DNA of 64,000 nt. Source: Proteles cristata cristata. Its lineage: Eukaryota; Chordata; Mammalia; Carnivora; Hyaenidae. The notes beneath the pieces were generated by a model, which searched no databases, was not told the origin of the DNA, and saw only the letters and a list, made by a program, of their open reading frames with translations. The translations under genes were made by a program, and so were the position numbers. The stretch lies in contig JAESUZ010002601.1 of the NCBI GenBank assembly GCA_017311185.1, forward strand, positions 806,001 through 870,000. The letters run 5' to 3'. Below are positions 1 to 10,215 of the stretch, piece by piece; the stretch's first letter is position 1, and the number at the start of each line of letters is the position of its first letter.

Positions 1-1972
1 CATTGGAATGAAAGGAAATGGAGGAATTGGAGAGTTTGAAGAGGGTAGAATGCATGACCTTTGTGTTATAACATAGTGAGCTGGTAAAATCACAGTCTCG
101 ATAAAGAAGTTTGAAGGCATCCGTATAGAGATGTCATTATCGTGGTAAGTTTTATCATTATTATTCAGGAAGATGGCAATTTCATGATTTCCTATCTTTT
201 GCTTTTAAACCAGTCATTAAAGAGCCAATAGTTGAAGCTTTGAGAGTTAGTTCATTTCCCTCTGCATTCTTCAGCCCCCTAAAATCACTTCTTGGGCCCC
301 AGAATCACTTTGTTCCTTTCCTCCCCAACTCTCTTCTGCTCACTGAACTCCTGAAGGCCTGAATAGGCTCTGTTCCCATAACATTTTGCTCTCAACCAAC
401 TGCAAAATAACCTGATAAAGTAATAACCTGATAAAGTAATCCTCTACTTCAGTGTGACTATTAATGCCTTCTCAAGCAATAATCCTTCTCTTCGCTGTTT
501 GCATTTTAATAGAAAAGTCGTACCTGAGGCCCAATGACCTTAAAAATTAATCTTTAGTGATAAAATTCCTTTCACACATTCAGGCAAATGGGAAAATATT
601 AAGAGAAAACTTAGAAGTATTTCTCCTGCCCTTTAGACCACATTATTATTTGGTTGACTGTCCTGCCTGGGGAGTCAGTACAGGCATGTAGAGAATCCAA
701 AGAAAGGTGAACAAACCCTCGGTTCCCAGAAACCTTTGCTAAATCACAGTTTAGAAAGCCCTACCTCAGCCGAGGCCACTCGAGCTTCCTACAATGCCAT
801 TTTGAAATCACTAGGAACACACAAAAGCCATGCATTTAAGGAAGAAAATGGAGAGCTTTCAAAATAATAGATTTTTCTGCTCTGAAATACAGTCTACACA
901 GCAGCCACTTTTTAATTCATCATAGTCTTGTAGCAAGATGACTGATTTTAAAGTCTTGAAATGAATAGCCAGAGATGGAGAAAGTGTTGGAATCGGTATT
1001 TCTTGAATGATTTGGGGATTATTGGCCATTCATTTTCAACTATTTGTAATTGAAGTCTTGAAGTAATGGAATTTATCAGAGGAATGCCTCATTCACCCTT
1101 GTATAATTTGAACATACTGAAATGGCACATGTGGACTCATAAATCGTTTGTGTGCACAAAGGGGTAATATATCACTCCATCCCTCATCCACTCAAGGCTG
1201 GGGGAGGAAAGGCATGGAAGTATGAGTTATAGTTTACTAGACAGGCTCCCATAACTTCACATCTTACATCTCCAGAAGGCTTTTTTAATGTAACCTTTAT
1301 ATTATTTATACTTGCTGGTCACTCATGATAAAAGACACTTCTATCATGAGGCTTTTTATCAATTTTTTTATTATTTATTTATCAAAACACACGCAAATGT
1401 TTTCAACAAAGTCACTTTCAGACAAACAGATCCTTGCTCTGGGCTTAGAGCAATGGGCTCTGTTGTCTACACAGACTGTGCTGAATTAGGCATATTAGTT
1501 CTAATACCAGCCAGAAATGATAAACATATTAAAATAAAATCAAGTTGTTTCTTTGTGAGCTAGTTTTATGTTTAAAGTGAACACACTGTGACTTTCTTTA
1601 TTAAAGCTATAATAAGAAATTCAGTTGTTATTTTTAACCACTACAGAATGTAGACATTGTGTTACAGAGACAAACATCCACTTTAAAGCATCAGTTCTCC
1701 AGAACTAACACCTTTTGCTGTTACAATTATTTACTTACTCTAAGTCTTTGGTATGCTGATTGAAATCTCAATCTATGGGGATTGGTACCACACATATGTG
1801 AGCCGGGAAACCTAGAATGTTCTGTGTTCAGAAACGTTTATAAAATACCATAGATGCTGTGTGGGTATCAGTCAAATATTCATAAAAAAATTATTTCTTT
1901 TATATGGTTTACTTTTGCAGCTTATTTCATGTGTTTAGATTTTCCATTTTATTCTCAAGATCTTCTAGATCC

Positions 1973-2163
1973 TTGCCACTGAAAGTGTTGTCCTTAGGCC
2001 AGCAGTATCACTGTTTCTTGGAAGCTTCCTTAGGAATGCAGATTCTCAGGTTCTGCCTCACACAACCTACCATATCACCCCCAGCTACAGAATGAGAAAC
2101 TACATTTTTTACAAGATGCTCAAGTGATATGTATGTACACTAATATTTGAAAAGCCCTATTCT
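1973..2163. mobile_element. MER5A-like (hAT-Charlie) fragment
   Basis: The stretch keeps recognisable MER5A blocks: a start resembling GCCACTGAAAGTGTTGTCC, the inner AATGCAGATTCTCAGGTTC block, and an end running into TTTGAAAAGCCCTA. It is too diverged for clear terminal repeats. Family named from memory of the consensus. Confidence 0.6.
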
Positions 2164-3235
2164 ACGTGACTGTTGGGTGGGAGATGATATTTTGAAGGAG
2201 ACATGAATCGTTAATGAATCTGAACAGGTTACTTAAGAGGCAAAATAATGTGTTCTAGGCATCATATTACTTTGATGTGTTTTACATGCATTAGCTCATA
2301 TGGACAAAAGGAAAATAGAAGACTTTTTCTGAGGGTGGAGAAGTGACTTAGTAAATGTAGATATTCAGGAATATTCTATGTAGTTATTGTAGCCCAGAGA
2401 AAAGGGCTAAATCTAAACTGGAAGTATTCAGGATAACAACAGGAAGAGTTTACATGTGTGAGGAGTATACACTGGTACAGAGGGATGGACACAGGAATGT
2501 TTTCTGAATGATAAGAAACAATATTATAGTAATGGATTTAGCCAGACAAGGAAGAGCTATTTGGAAGTGACACAGCTAATATTCTGGAAGCACATAATGA
2601 TTTCCACTCATCTTCTCACTTTTGGACAAAAGTTAAAAGACTAGTTTGCATATTTACTTTGTGTGTGAATATACATGTAAATAATATAAATATGTGTTAC
2701 TTTTTGTGTATTTAAGTCTTTGCAATAGATGATTCTTACAACCTTACCATTGGCAGAGAAATGTGTTACTTTTAGTGTATGCTCATGAGTATTGATTTTT
2801 TTCTTTAAGAATCCTAGTTAGGAAATATAAATGGAGGAGAAAATATTTAAGGATGAGAGAAACTAGTTTCTAATCTTGACTCTGACCCAATATGCACCAT
2901 GATAACTGATAAACCAAACTGTAACCAGCTAGCATGTTAACACGATTGGTGTTACTACTATGTTTCATAGAATTTTTTTTTCATGGCATGAAAAACTTAG
3001 TCTTAAGTGAAGGTCTTCTGAAATATGGGAGAGTTGATAATGCTTCTATTTGCTTTAGTTTTTTAGAGACTCAGATCATCGTTATTCTAGTATGAACAAT
3101 TTCCAGAATTATGGGAGCCAATTAACAATTCCCATTAATGTCATTAGAAGCCACTCCTTTGATTTCACTGCTTTAGAAGTAAATATAAAATGGCAAGTTA
3201 GCTGGGTAGTAATATTATAGATAACAATTTATATT

Positions 3236-3730
3236 AGTTATCTATTGCCTCATATCTAATTGTCCAAAAACTTAGCGGCTTAACAGAACAAATATTTACT
3301 ATCCCACAGTAGTGGGTCAGGAATCCAGCATGGTGCCTGGGACTCAAAAATTGTCATGTGGTTGCAGTCAAGCTGTTCATTGGGGCTGCTCTCTTATCTA
3401 AAGTGTCTCCCTGTGAGATTTCATTCACAAGGTTATTATTGGCTAGCTTTGGTTCCTTATCATGTGGGCCTTTCCCTAGGCTACTTTATGACATGGCAGT
3501 GAGCTTCCCACAGAGCAAGCAATCCAAATGAGCTCAAGAGAGAGAAATCATACTCGGGATGGAAGCTGTGGTCTTTTTATAACCTAATCTTGAAAGTGAC
3601 ATTCCATTACTTCTGTCCTATTCTATTCATTAGAAGCCAGCCAGTCAGTCTAGCTCATACTGAAGGAAGAGGGTTATACATAAGGGTGAATATCAGGAGG
3701 CAGGGATCCCTGCAGGCTGACTGCAACTGG
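3236..3730. repeat. ancient interspersed repeat, family not named
   Basis: Contains the widespread mammalian repeat signature TAGTTATCTATTGCC, then CCAAAAACTTAGCGGCTTAA, and further on TTTTTATAACCTAATCTTGAAAG and a conserved AGGAGGCAGGGATC end. I recognise the pattern from many mammalian introns but cannot assign the Repbase family with certainty. Confidence 0.6.
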
Positions 3731-3846
3731 GTTTTCTTTTTTCTCATTGTGCTTCCTTAGTTTCTGATATGTCCATTGTGGACATGTATTACTTATGTAA
3801 TAAGGAAATAAAAATCTTAAAGGCAATAAAATTAAAATAAAACATT

Positions 3847-4037
3847 CTTTTTTTTAAGTTTACTTATTTATTTCAGAGAGAGAGAGACCACATAGAAGGA
3901 GCAGAGAGAGAGAATCCCAAGCAGGCTCCTCACTGTCAGCACAGAGCCCAGCAACAGGGCTCAAGCTCACAAACTACGAGATGATGACCTGAGCTGAAAC
4001 CAAGAGTTGTATGTTTAACGGCCACCCAGGGGCCCCA
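3847..4037 (-). mobile_element. CAN-SINE (feline type), older copy
   Basis: Read on the minus strand it shows the degenerate head GGGGCCCCTGGGTGGC, a diverged B-box, the CAGCACAGAGCC-complement core and a pyrimidine/A-rich tail. Divergence and lack of a clean duplication point to an older insertion. Confidence 0.85.
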
Positions 4038-4326
4038 AGAGAAAGTATTCTTTTATCAGAAATGTCAATAAGAAAAGTCACTCTTCTTTGGAGTTTTCCT
4101 AGTAAGACATTGAATTGACTGAAGACAGGATTCATTAGTGAAACTTCCTGGCCACGTATAGATCATGTCATGAATCCAAGTCTGAGACCATGAACCTAAC
4201 AGGGTTTTGTACAGCTTTCAAATTTTTACACCAAAAAAATTGAAATAGCAACCCCCCTGGTGGTCATATAAATACGTCGCTCTTTCTTATTGCCTAATAG
4301 CCTCCTTCTTGCTCTGTTCTCAATAG

Positions 4327-4414
4327 TATGCTTGAGAGTTCAAACCGGCTTGACGAAGAACACAGGCTGATCGCCAGGTACGCGGCAAGACTGGCGGCCG
4401 AGTCCACTTCGTCT
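4327..4414 (+). CDS. DTNA: alpha-dystrobrevin coding exon (first in window)
   Basis: 88 nt. The first base completes a codon from the upstream exon, followed by 29 codons starting MLESSNRLDEEHRLIARYAA and ending ESTSS. This segment sits between the ZZ/EF region and the coiled coils in dystrobrevins. The acceptor is CAATAG and the donor GTAAGT at 4415. A second in-frame donor GTGAGT lies 9 nt further at 4424, which would add Val-Ser-Ser. Phase in is 2, phase out 0. Confidence 0.97.
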
Positions 4415-4944
4415 GTAAGTAGCGTGAGTGAGGGTCTGTCGTGGTCACTCTTATCCTGACAGTTGGTACGAGGACAGCAAAGCTGAGAAGTTGTTGCCGT
4501 ATGGCCTGCAGGACCTAAACACGAGCCTTCTACTTCTATTTTTCACTCTCCAGCTATGGTTCCGGTATGGCATAAATCATAGCTTTAGGCATTCTGTTAC
4601 GGCACTGCCAAACCAGCCCAACAGCTGATTTCTCTGATCATTCCTGATCACTTCACAGTAAGAGGAATGACTCAGATCCACAACTGGCTCAGATGAGTTT
4701 TTGCTTTTATCAATATGTAATGTATTCAAGAAATAGAAAATTATATAATGAAATCAGACGAAAACCCTGGATCACAGGTCAAAGCTGCCATACGCCAGAC
4801 TTAGCTACGTGAAGCCATGTAGGATATAAAACATAGGACTTCAAATTCTTTGTTAGCAACACAAATCACTTCTTTGTTAAAAGAAATGCCAATTAACAAA
4901 TCATAGAAAAGCTTTATGAAAGCCGTAGGTTTACCAAGCTTAAT

Positions 4945-5090
4945 CTTTCTTTTTTTTCTTAAAAAGTTTATTGTCAAGTTGGTTTCCATATAATACCCAG
5001 TGCTCATCCTAACAAGTGCCCTCCTCCATGCTCATCACCCCCCTTCTCCTCACCCTCACCCCCATCAGCCCTCAGTTTGAATGCTGAGAA
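4945..5090 (-). mobile_element. LINE-1 3'-end fragment, strongly 5' truncated
   Basis: The block AAGTTTATTGTCAAGTTGGTTTCC to CATCAGCCCTCAGTTTG matches the same block of the larger LINE-1 at 12846-13525, in the same minus orientation, so it is the 3' UTR end of a carnivore LINE-1. The 10-bp CAAGCTTAAT flanks it at 4935-4944 and 5091-5100 as a target-site duplication. Confidence 0.85.
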
Positions 5091-5186
5091 CAAGCTTAAT
5101 GTCTGTACATTAAAAAGCAGGCTGAGCTTTTTCATGTCTCTGGGGGCTTAGGCAATTGATGCCATTTTTAAAAGCTTGGCATTCTT

Positions 5187-5376
5187 GGGGTGCCTGGGTG
5201 GCTCAGTCGGTTGAACATCCAACTTCAGCTCAGGCCATGATCTCACTATTTGTGGGTTCAAACCCTATGACAGGCTCTGTTCTGACAGCTCAGAGCCTGG
5301 AACCTTCTTCGGATTCTCATGCTTGTGCTCTGTCTCTGTCTCTCAAAAATGAATAAATGTTTAAAAAATTATTTTA
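5187..5376 (+). mobile_element. CAN-SINE (feline type)
   Basis: Starts GGGGTGCCTGGGTGGCTCAG, has a B-box-like GGGTTCAAACCC, the CTGACAGCTCAGAGCCTGG core, a CT-rich stretch and an ATAAATG/A-rich tail. Flanks AAAGCTTGGCATTCTT (5171-5186) and AAAGGCTTGACATTCTT (from 5377) are a slightly decayed target-site duplication. Confidence 0.95.
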
Positions 5377-5685
5377 AAGGCTTGACATTCTTCAGTGAAA
5401 AGATTAATTGTGTTTTTTTAAAAATTTGTTTGAAAATCAATTGAGAAATTTCTTAAATGTACTGTAGAGCAAAGAAAGCAAAGCTCAGGGAACTGTATGT
5501 AATCTGACTCTGTTTTTATGAAACAATGACAGTTAAACCTCTGTCAAATGCACACACACAAATATACATATATAAATACAGTATGTGATTACATGTATAT
5601 ACATAAGTGTGCATACATATTGTAAAAGTTGACTTTTATTTGGAAATATGAAAATCAACCTATCCTTGTTATAAAAAGTCTTCTT

Positions 5686-5900
5686 GGGGTGCCTGGGTGG
5701 CTCAGTTGGTTAAATGTCTGACTTCAGCTCAGGTCACGATCTCACAGTTCGTGAGTTCGAGCCCCGTATCAGACTTTGTGCTGACAGCTCAGAGCCTGGA
5801 GCCTGCTTTGGAATCTGTGACTCCCCCTCTCTCTGCCCCTCTCCCACTCATGCTATGTCTCTCTCTGTCTCTCAAAAACTAAATAAATGTTAAAAAAAAT
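5686..5900 (+). mobile_element. CAN-SINE (feline type)
   Basis: Full-length copy: GGGGTGCCTGGGTGGCTCAG head, B-box GAGTTCGAGCCCC, CTGACAGCTCAGAGCCTGG core, CT-rich region and AAATAAATGTTAAAAAAAA tail. Confidence 0.96.
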
Positions 5901-5998
5901 TTCTTAATCTTATAATTGTAATTATATCGATGTTCATATTGTGTAAAAGAACTCATTTAATAAAATAGTACTTTGATTTTACAACAAAAAATACATCT

Positions 5999-6206
5999 AT
6001 AAATATATATATATGTATATTTGTATATACATATAATCCTATGCCACGTTTTTATATATATGTATGAGTATTTAGTCGGGGAAATTTGCATATATATATA
6101 ATTAAGATTAATCTCTGTGTATATGCATATATACATATATATGAATGGAGAATGAATGAGAGAATGAATGAATGGAGAATGAATGACATTCATATATATG
6201 AATGGA
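5999..6206. repeat. TA-rich simple repeat with GAATGGA-type units and a palindrome
   Basis: ATATAC/ATATAT runs are followed by repeated GAATGGAGAATGAATGA units (about 6143-6210) and a perfect 18-bp palindrome CATTCATATATATGAATG at 6187-6204. Looks like low-complexity expansion; no coding potential. Confidence 0.8.
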
Positions 6207-6807
6207 GAAAGCTATGACTGCCTATACACTACTTGTTAAATCATGGCCAGGAGTGATGAGCGGTATGCCATGAATGTGGAGGAAGGATGTATATATATCC
6301 ATTAATGTAAAATTAAATACATGAATAAAGAAATGCTGAAAAGTATGTTGACTGAAAGAAAAGAAAACCCTATTAACGACGATTTTAAAACTATGAACAT
6401 TTTCATTGTGCGTTACAGCGATTGAGCAGTAATTCTAGAGAGGCATCTCAAAAGGGAAGTATTTTTTACACCCATCTACACTGAGAGCACTGTCACAGTG
6501 GGGGAAGCACAGCAAGAATGAAATCGCTCCCAGAGACTTCAAGTCAGAAAGCTACAAGCCTATGTCTTCACCTTTTGTGTATTCACCTGCCAGAGAATTC
6601 TCTTCTGCTTCTCCTCGCAGAGGTGTCCCCCAGATTCACAGAGAAGCTGGTCTTGAGGAGATGAATGGCAGTGTCATGTATTTGCTTTTCTTGTTTTGAT
6701 AGAAATAGTTTTTTTCTTTCCTGTCTGCATATCTCATGATTCCTGTCTCCTCAAACCCATGTGGGTTTCTATACCCAATGTTTAACAGCATACACATGTT
6801 TTAACAG

Positions 6808-6905
6808 CAGCCCACACAGCAGAGAAGCGCTCCTGACATCTCCTTCACCATTGATGCGAATAAGCAACAGAGGCAGCTGATCGCAGAGCTAGAAAACAAG
6901 AACAG
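6808..6905 (+). CDS. DTNA: alpha-dystrobrevin coding exon, start of coiled coil 1
   Basis: 98 nt, encoding residues 30-61 of the window protein (counting the Met at 4328 as 1) plus two bases of an Arg codon. The sequence begins QPTQQRSAPDISFTIDANKQ, then a heptad-like QQRQLIAELENKN. This opens the first coiled coil (H1) that pairs with dystrophin or utrophin. The acceptor is TTTTAACAGCAG: two AGs 3 nt apart, so the exon could also start at 6811 and lose one Gln. Donor GTAAGG at 6906. Phase in 0, out 2. Confidence 0.96.
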
Positions 6906-7182
6906 GTAAGGCTTTTAAGACCTGCTGGCTTTTTTGATCAGGGTATGTGTTCCCTGGAAACTTATAGTTATGCTTTAAAATATCCAGATTTTTCAGCTGT
7001 TTGCATATTTAATAGATGACGTCTTTAGTCGGTGATGTTGGCTTCTGAGAAGCTCGTCTTTAGATTTTCAATCTTCAAAAGCTTTGTGAGAGAACATACA
7101 TACAGTTCTGAGAGGCCAGTGCAATTCATGTTTTCTTTCCAGACAGTATCATTTCCCTTTTATTAACATGCTTGTTTTTGTT

Positions 7183-7359
7183 GAAAGGTTATTTATTGTG
7201 AGAAAAAGAGAGAGGGTGGGAGTGGCGGGTGGGGCAGAGAGAGGGGAGAGAGAATACGAAGCAGCCCCAGCTCGGGCTCGATCTCACCAACTGTGAGATC
7301 GTGATCTTAGCCAAAATCAAGAGTAGGACGCTTAACCTACTGACCCACCCAGGCGCACC
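7183..7359 (-). mobile_element. CAN-SINE (feline type)
   Basis: Minus-strand copy ending GGGTGCGCCTGGGTGGGTC in its own orientation. A perfect 18-bp target-site duplication, AACATGCTTGTTTTTGTT, lies at 7165-7182 and 7360-7377. Confidence 0.96.
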
Positions 7360-7455
7360 AACATGCTTGTTTTTGTTAAGGAGATGTCTCATTCAGAAGG
7401 GCCCTCCTGAGCGCCACCCAGAGACAAATAGAAGGCTCTTCTAAAAGAGGCATTT

Positions 7456-7663
7456 GGGGGACACCTGGTGGCTCAGTAGGTTGGGGTCCAGCTCTTGGTT
7501 TCAGCTCAGGTTATGATCTCATATTTTGTGAGTTCAAGCCCCATGTCAGACTCTGTGCTGGCAGCATCAAGCCCACTTAGGATCCTTTCTCTCCCTCTCT
7601 CTGTCTGCCCCTACCCTTCTCATGCTCTCTCTCTCTTTCTCTCTCTCTAAATAAACAAACTTT
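7456..7663 (+). mobile_element. CAN-SINE, older variant
   Basis: Head GGGGGACACCTGGTGGCTCAG and B-box-like GAGTTCAAGCCCC, with the core diverged (GCATCAAGCCCACTTAGG). A CT-rich stretch and AAATAAACAAAC tail lead straight into a tetranucleotide microsatellite. Confidence 0.9.
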
Positions 7664-7690
7664 TAGATAGATAGATAGATAGATAGATAG

Positions 7691-7721
<31 letters not shown>

Positions 7722-7786
7722 CATACATACATACATACATACATACATACATACATACATACAAAGATAGATACATAGATAGATAA
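7664..7786. repeat. compound tetranucleotide microsatellite (AGAT)n-(ACAT)n-(AGAT)n
   Basis: About 120 bp of AGAT units, then about 20 ACAT units with one ATAT interruption, then AGAT again. It begins at the 3' end of the SINE, a common birthplace of microsatellites. Likely polymorphic in length. Confidence 0.97.
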
Positions 7787-7924
7787 AGGAGGAATTTGGA
7801 CTTACAGTACTGTCTCCCAGTTGGTCAAGCCAAACACCTCAACGCCATCTCCATCAGCAGAACTTTCTTTATTCTACACAGATTAATTCACAGCCAACCC
7901 CCACAGCATATCCCAAACTGTCCA

Positions 7925-8490
7925 CTCCATTTCCATCATTACCACCAACCCAATCTGTCACTGTGTAAAACACAAGTCATAGCATGTTATTTTTCTTTTC
8001 AAAACCCTCTGATGGGTTTCCATCAGTCTTCAACTAAAACCCACCCTTCTTACCATGGTCTGCAAGGTCTAACCTGGGCTGATTCCTGCCTACCTTTCCA
8101 GCCTCAGCAAATCCTGTTCAGTGTGCCCCTACTTATTTCTTTCTGTATAGCCTATGTACTAATTATTCTCTCAGCTTGGAGAGCTCTTCCTTAGGGTCTC
8201 TGCATGGACAGGCCCTTCTCATCATTCAGGTCTTACCTCACAAGTCCTCTTATCTAATCTTTCCCACTACCCCCTACACGAGGAACCACTCTCTATTACA
8301 GCCCCTGATATGCGTGTGAGACATCATTATCTGAAATAATTGCATCTATGTATCTATTTCCTTGCATATTGTCTGTCTTCCCTGACTGAAATGGAAACTC
8401 TCTGAGAACAGACGCCATGCCAAAGGGCCCCTGGGTTCCAGGCCCATGGTTAGGATGTTGTAGAAGCTCAGTAAATATATACTGAGGGAG
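7925..8490 (+). mobile_element. LINE-2 (L2) 3' fragment
   Basis: Shows the L2 progression in order: TGGTCTGCAAGGTCT...GGCTGATTCCTGCCTACC, TTTCCAGCCTCAGC, GCTTGGAGAGCTCTTCC, CATTCAGGTCTTACCTC, ACTGAAATGGAAACTCTCTG, and AGCTCAGTAAATATATACTGA at the 3' end. An open frame inside (7796-8194) is a by-product of the repeat. Confidence 0.8.
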
Positions 8491-8610
8491 AAAAATAATT
8501 AATAGCGGAGTTAGATCTCAAACTCAATACTGAGTACGTCCAACATGGGAGCAATGTGTGCATTCTCTGTCTCTTAGAAGAGCACCAAATTGTCTTAACA
8601 CTGAATCTCA

Positions 8611-8823
8611 TTTTTTTAATGTTTACTTATTTTTGAAAGAGAGAGAGAAACAGAGCATGCATGGGGGAGGGTCAGAGAGGGAGAGGAAGACACAGAATCT
8701 GCAGCAGGCTCCAGGCTCTAAACTGTCAGCATGAAGCCCGACATGGGGCTTAAATTCATGAGCCATGAGATTATGACCTGAGCCGAATTGGATGCTCAAC
8801 CAACCGAGCCACCCAGGCACCCC
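8611..8823 (-). mobile_element. CAN-SINE (feline type)
   Basis: Minus-strand copy with head GGGGTGCCTGGGTGGCTCGG and the usual core and T-rich (A-tail) end at 8611. Flanks AATCTCA and AATCCCA suggest a worn target-site duplication. Confidence 0.95.
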
Positions 8824-9041
8824 CAGTAATCCCATTCTTAAACACTGATGTCACTTCTGAGATCAAACTGAGTAATGGAAGAGGTTGTGACCCTTGTTTC
8901 ATGCCTATAGAGTTTGGCTTGGGAATTTGGGGACAAATGGTCAAAGTGTTTTTTAAAGTTCTATAGACAAAAATGAAAAGGATGGTACAGACTTGGTTGG
9001 CACATTTTCATGTTCTTAGAAATAAAAAAAGACTACAGACT

Positions 9042-9254
9042 GGGGCGCCTGGGTGGCTTAGTTGGTTAAGCATCCGACTTTCGCTTAGGTCATGATCTCG
9101 CAGTTCGTGGGTTCGAGCCCCACATCGGGCTCTGTGCTGACTGCCAGCTCAGAGCCTGGAGCCTGTTTCAGTCTGTGACTCCCTCTCTCTCTGACCCTCC
9201 CCTGCTCGTGCTGTCTCTCTCTCTCTCCTAGAAATAAATTAAAATATTAAAAAA
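9042..9254 (+). mobile_element. CAN-SINE, young subfamily (CGCTTAGG / GACTGCCAGCTCAG type)
   Basis: Head GGGGCGCCTGGGTGGCTTAG, the diagnostic TTTCGCTTAGGTCATGATC, GTGCTGACTGCCAGCTCAG and CCTAGAAATAAAT. The 15-bp AAAAAAAGACTACAG occurs at 9024-9038 and 9255-9269, a perfect target-site duplication. Confidence 0.96.
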
Positions 9255-9984
9255 AAAAAAAGACTACAGTGAAAACTCCCAAGCCCACAAATATCTTATC
9301 TTGGTTGTAGTGTTTACTTGCTCTCCTACCTCTCCAAAGCACTTTCTTTTCCCTTCCAATCCTCTGCTTCCACTCAGCATGAGGAGAAATCAAGACCTCC
9401 TTTAAGGAAATACCCCATGGATATCAGCCTCCATGCAGGATTCCAGAATCAGCTAGAAGCACCATGAATGTCCCAATGGCCCCAACTGTGCTATTCTACC
9501 ACTCTTACTTGTTTCCAAGACGTTTCTGGATGTTGTATTCTCTGAATGCATGTTTGTAGGACCAGAGAGAGAATAAATAAATAGGAATGAGAAGAGATGG
9601 CAGAAAGAGAAGCTGGTCCTGTCTCTTAGCCCTTTTATGGCCCACAGAGTTCCCCACGCCAGGCCCAAAGAGCATCTAGTCCATCCCGAACTCATTTCTC
9701 TAAATTGGAGGCATCATGCCCTCCAAGGACCCCAGACCCACGTCCCAGAAGCTTATCCAGGTCACACTTCTGCACCGTAAGAACCTGCCCTAGGGGTCCC
9801 ATGGTCTCCAAAGTGACAATGAACCTGCTAATCAGATCTCTGAGCTTCAGGGAAGGATAGAGTTCCTCACTTCACTCCATGACTACCCTAAAGTAGCAGT
9901 ATTCTTTACATTGTGCGGCATAAGTCACAGTCTGCGTAGGCTTGACCTGTCAGAGCAAACACCAAAGACAGAGGGAGTCCGATA

Positions 9985-10215
9985 TCTACAGCCTTTGGAG
10001 CTAACCAGCCTGGGTTCAAATCACCTCTACCACCTACTTGTGGTAGTACTGAACTTGGGCAAGTATTTTAACTGGCCTGTGCTTTGATTTCCTTATTCAT
10101 GAAGCAGATAATGACAGGACCTAGATACAGTTTTTATGAGGATTCAGTAAAAGGATATTAAAGAAGAGAGCATAATTCCTGGGGAGAGACTAAGAACTCA
10201 GTACTACTCTTCACA
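9985..10215 (+). mobile_element. MIR
   Basis: MIR landmarks in order: AGCCTGGGTTCAAATCACC, CTTGGGCAAGTATTTTAAC, TTGATTTCCTTATTCATGAA, GATAATGACAGGACC, TTTTATGAGGATTCAGTAAAAGG. Strand follows the MIR core. Confidence 0.85.

Larger units (their letters stand above)
1..4326 (+). other. DTNA intron, 3' part
   Basis: No exon recognised. It holds a MER5A-like fragment at 1973-2163, an older interspersed repeat at about 3236-3730 and a minus-strand SINE at 3847-4037. The rest is AT-rich unique-looking sequence. It ends in the acceptor TTCTCAATAG at 4317-4326. Confidence 0.8.
4415..6807 (+). other. DTNA intron
   Basis: Holds a short LINE-1 3' fragment (4945-5090), two plus-strand SINEs (5187-5376 and 5686-5900) and a TA-rich low-complexity stretch (5999-6206). 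The remainder shows no gene or repeat that I recognise. Confidence 0.85.

Noticed and set aside
7796..8194. 132-codon open frame
   Set aside because: It lies in an L2 fragment and does not match a known protein in frame.
9100..9125. tRNA genes suggested by GGGTTCGAGCCCC boxes (here and in the other SINEs)
   Set aside because: These are the B-boxes of tRNA-derived SINEs. The sequences do not fold as a full cloverleaf and continue into SINE body and A-tail.
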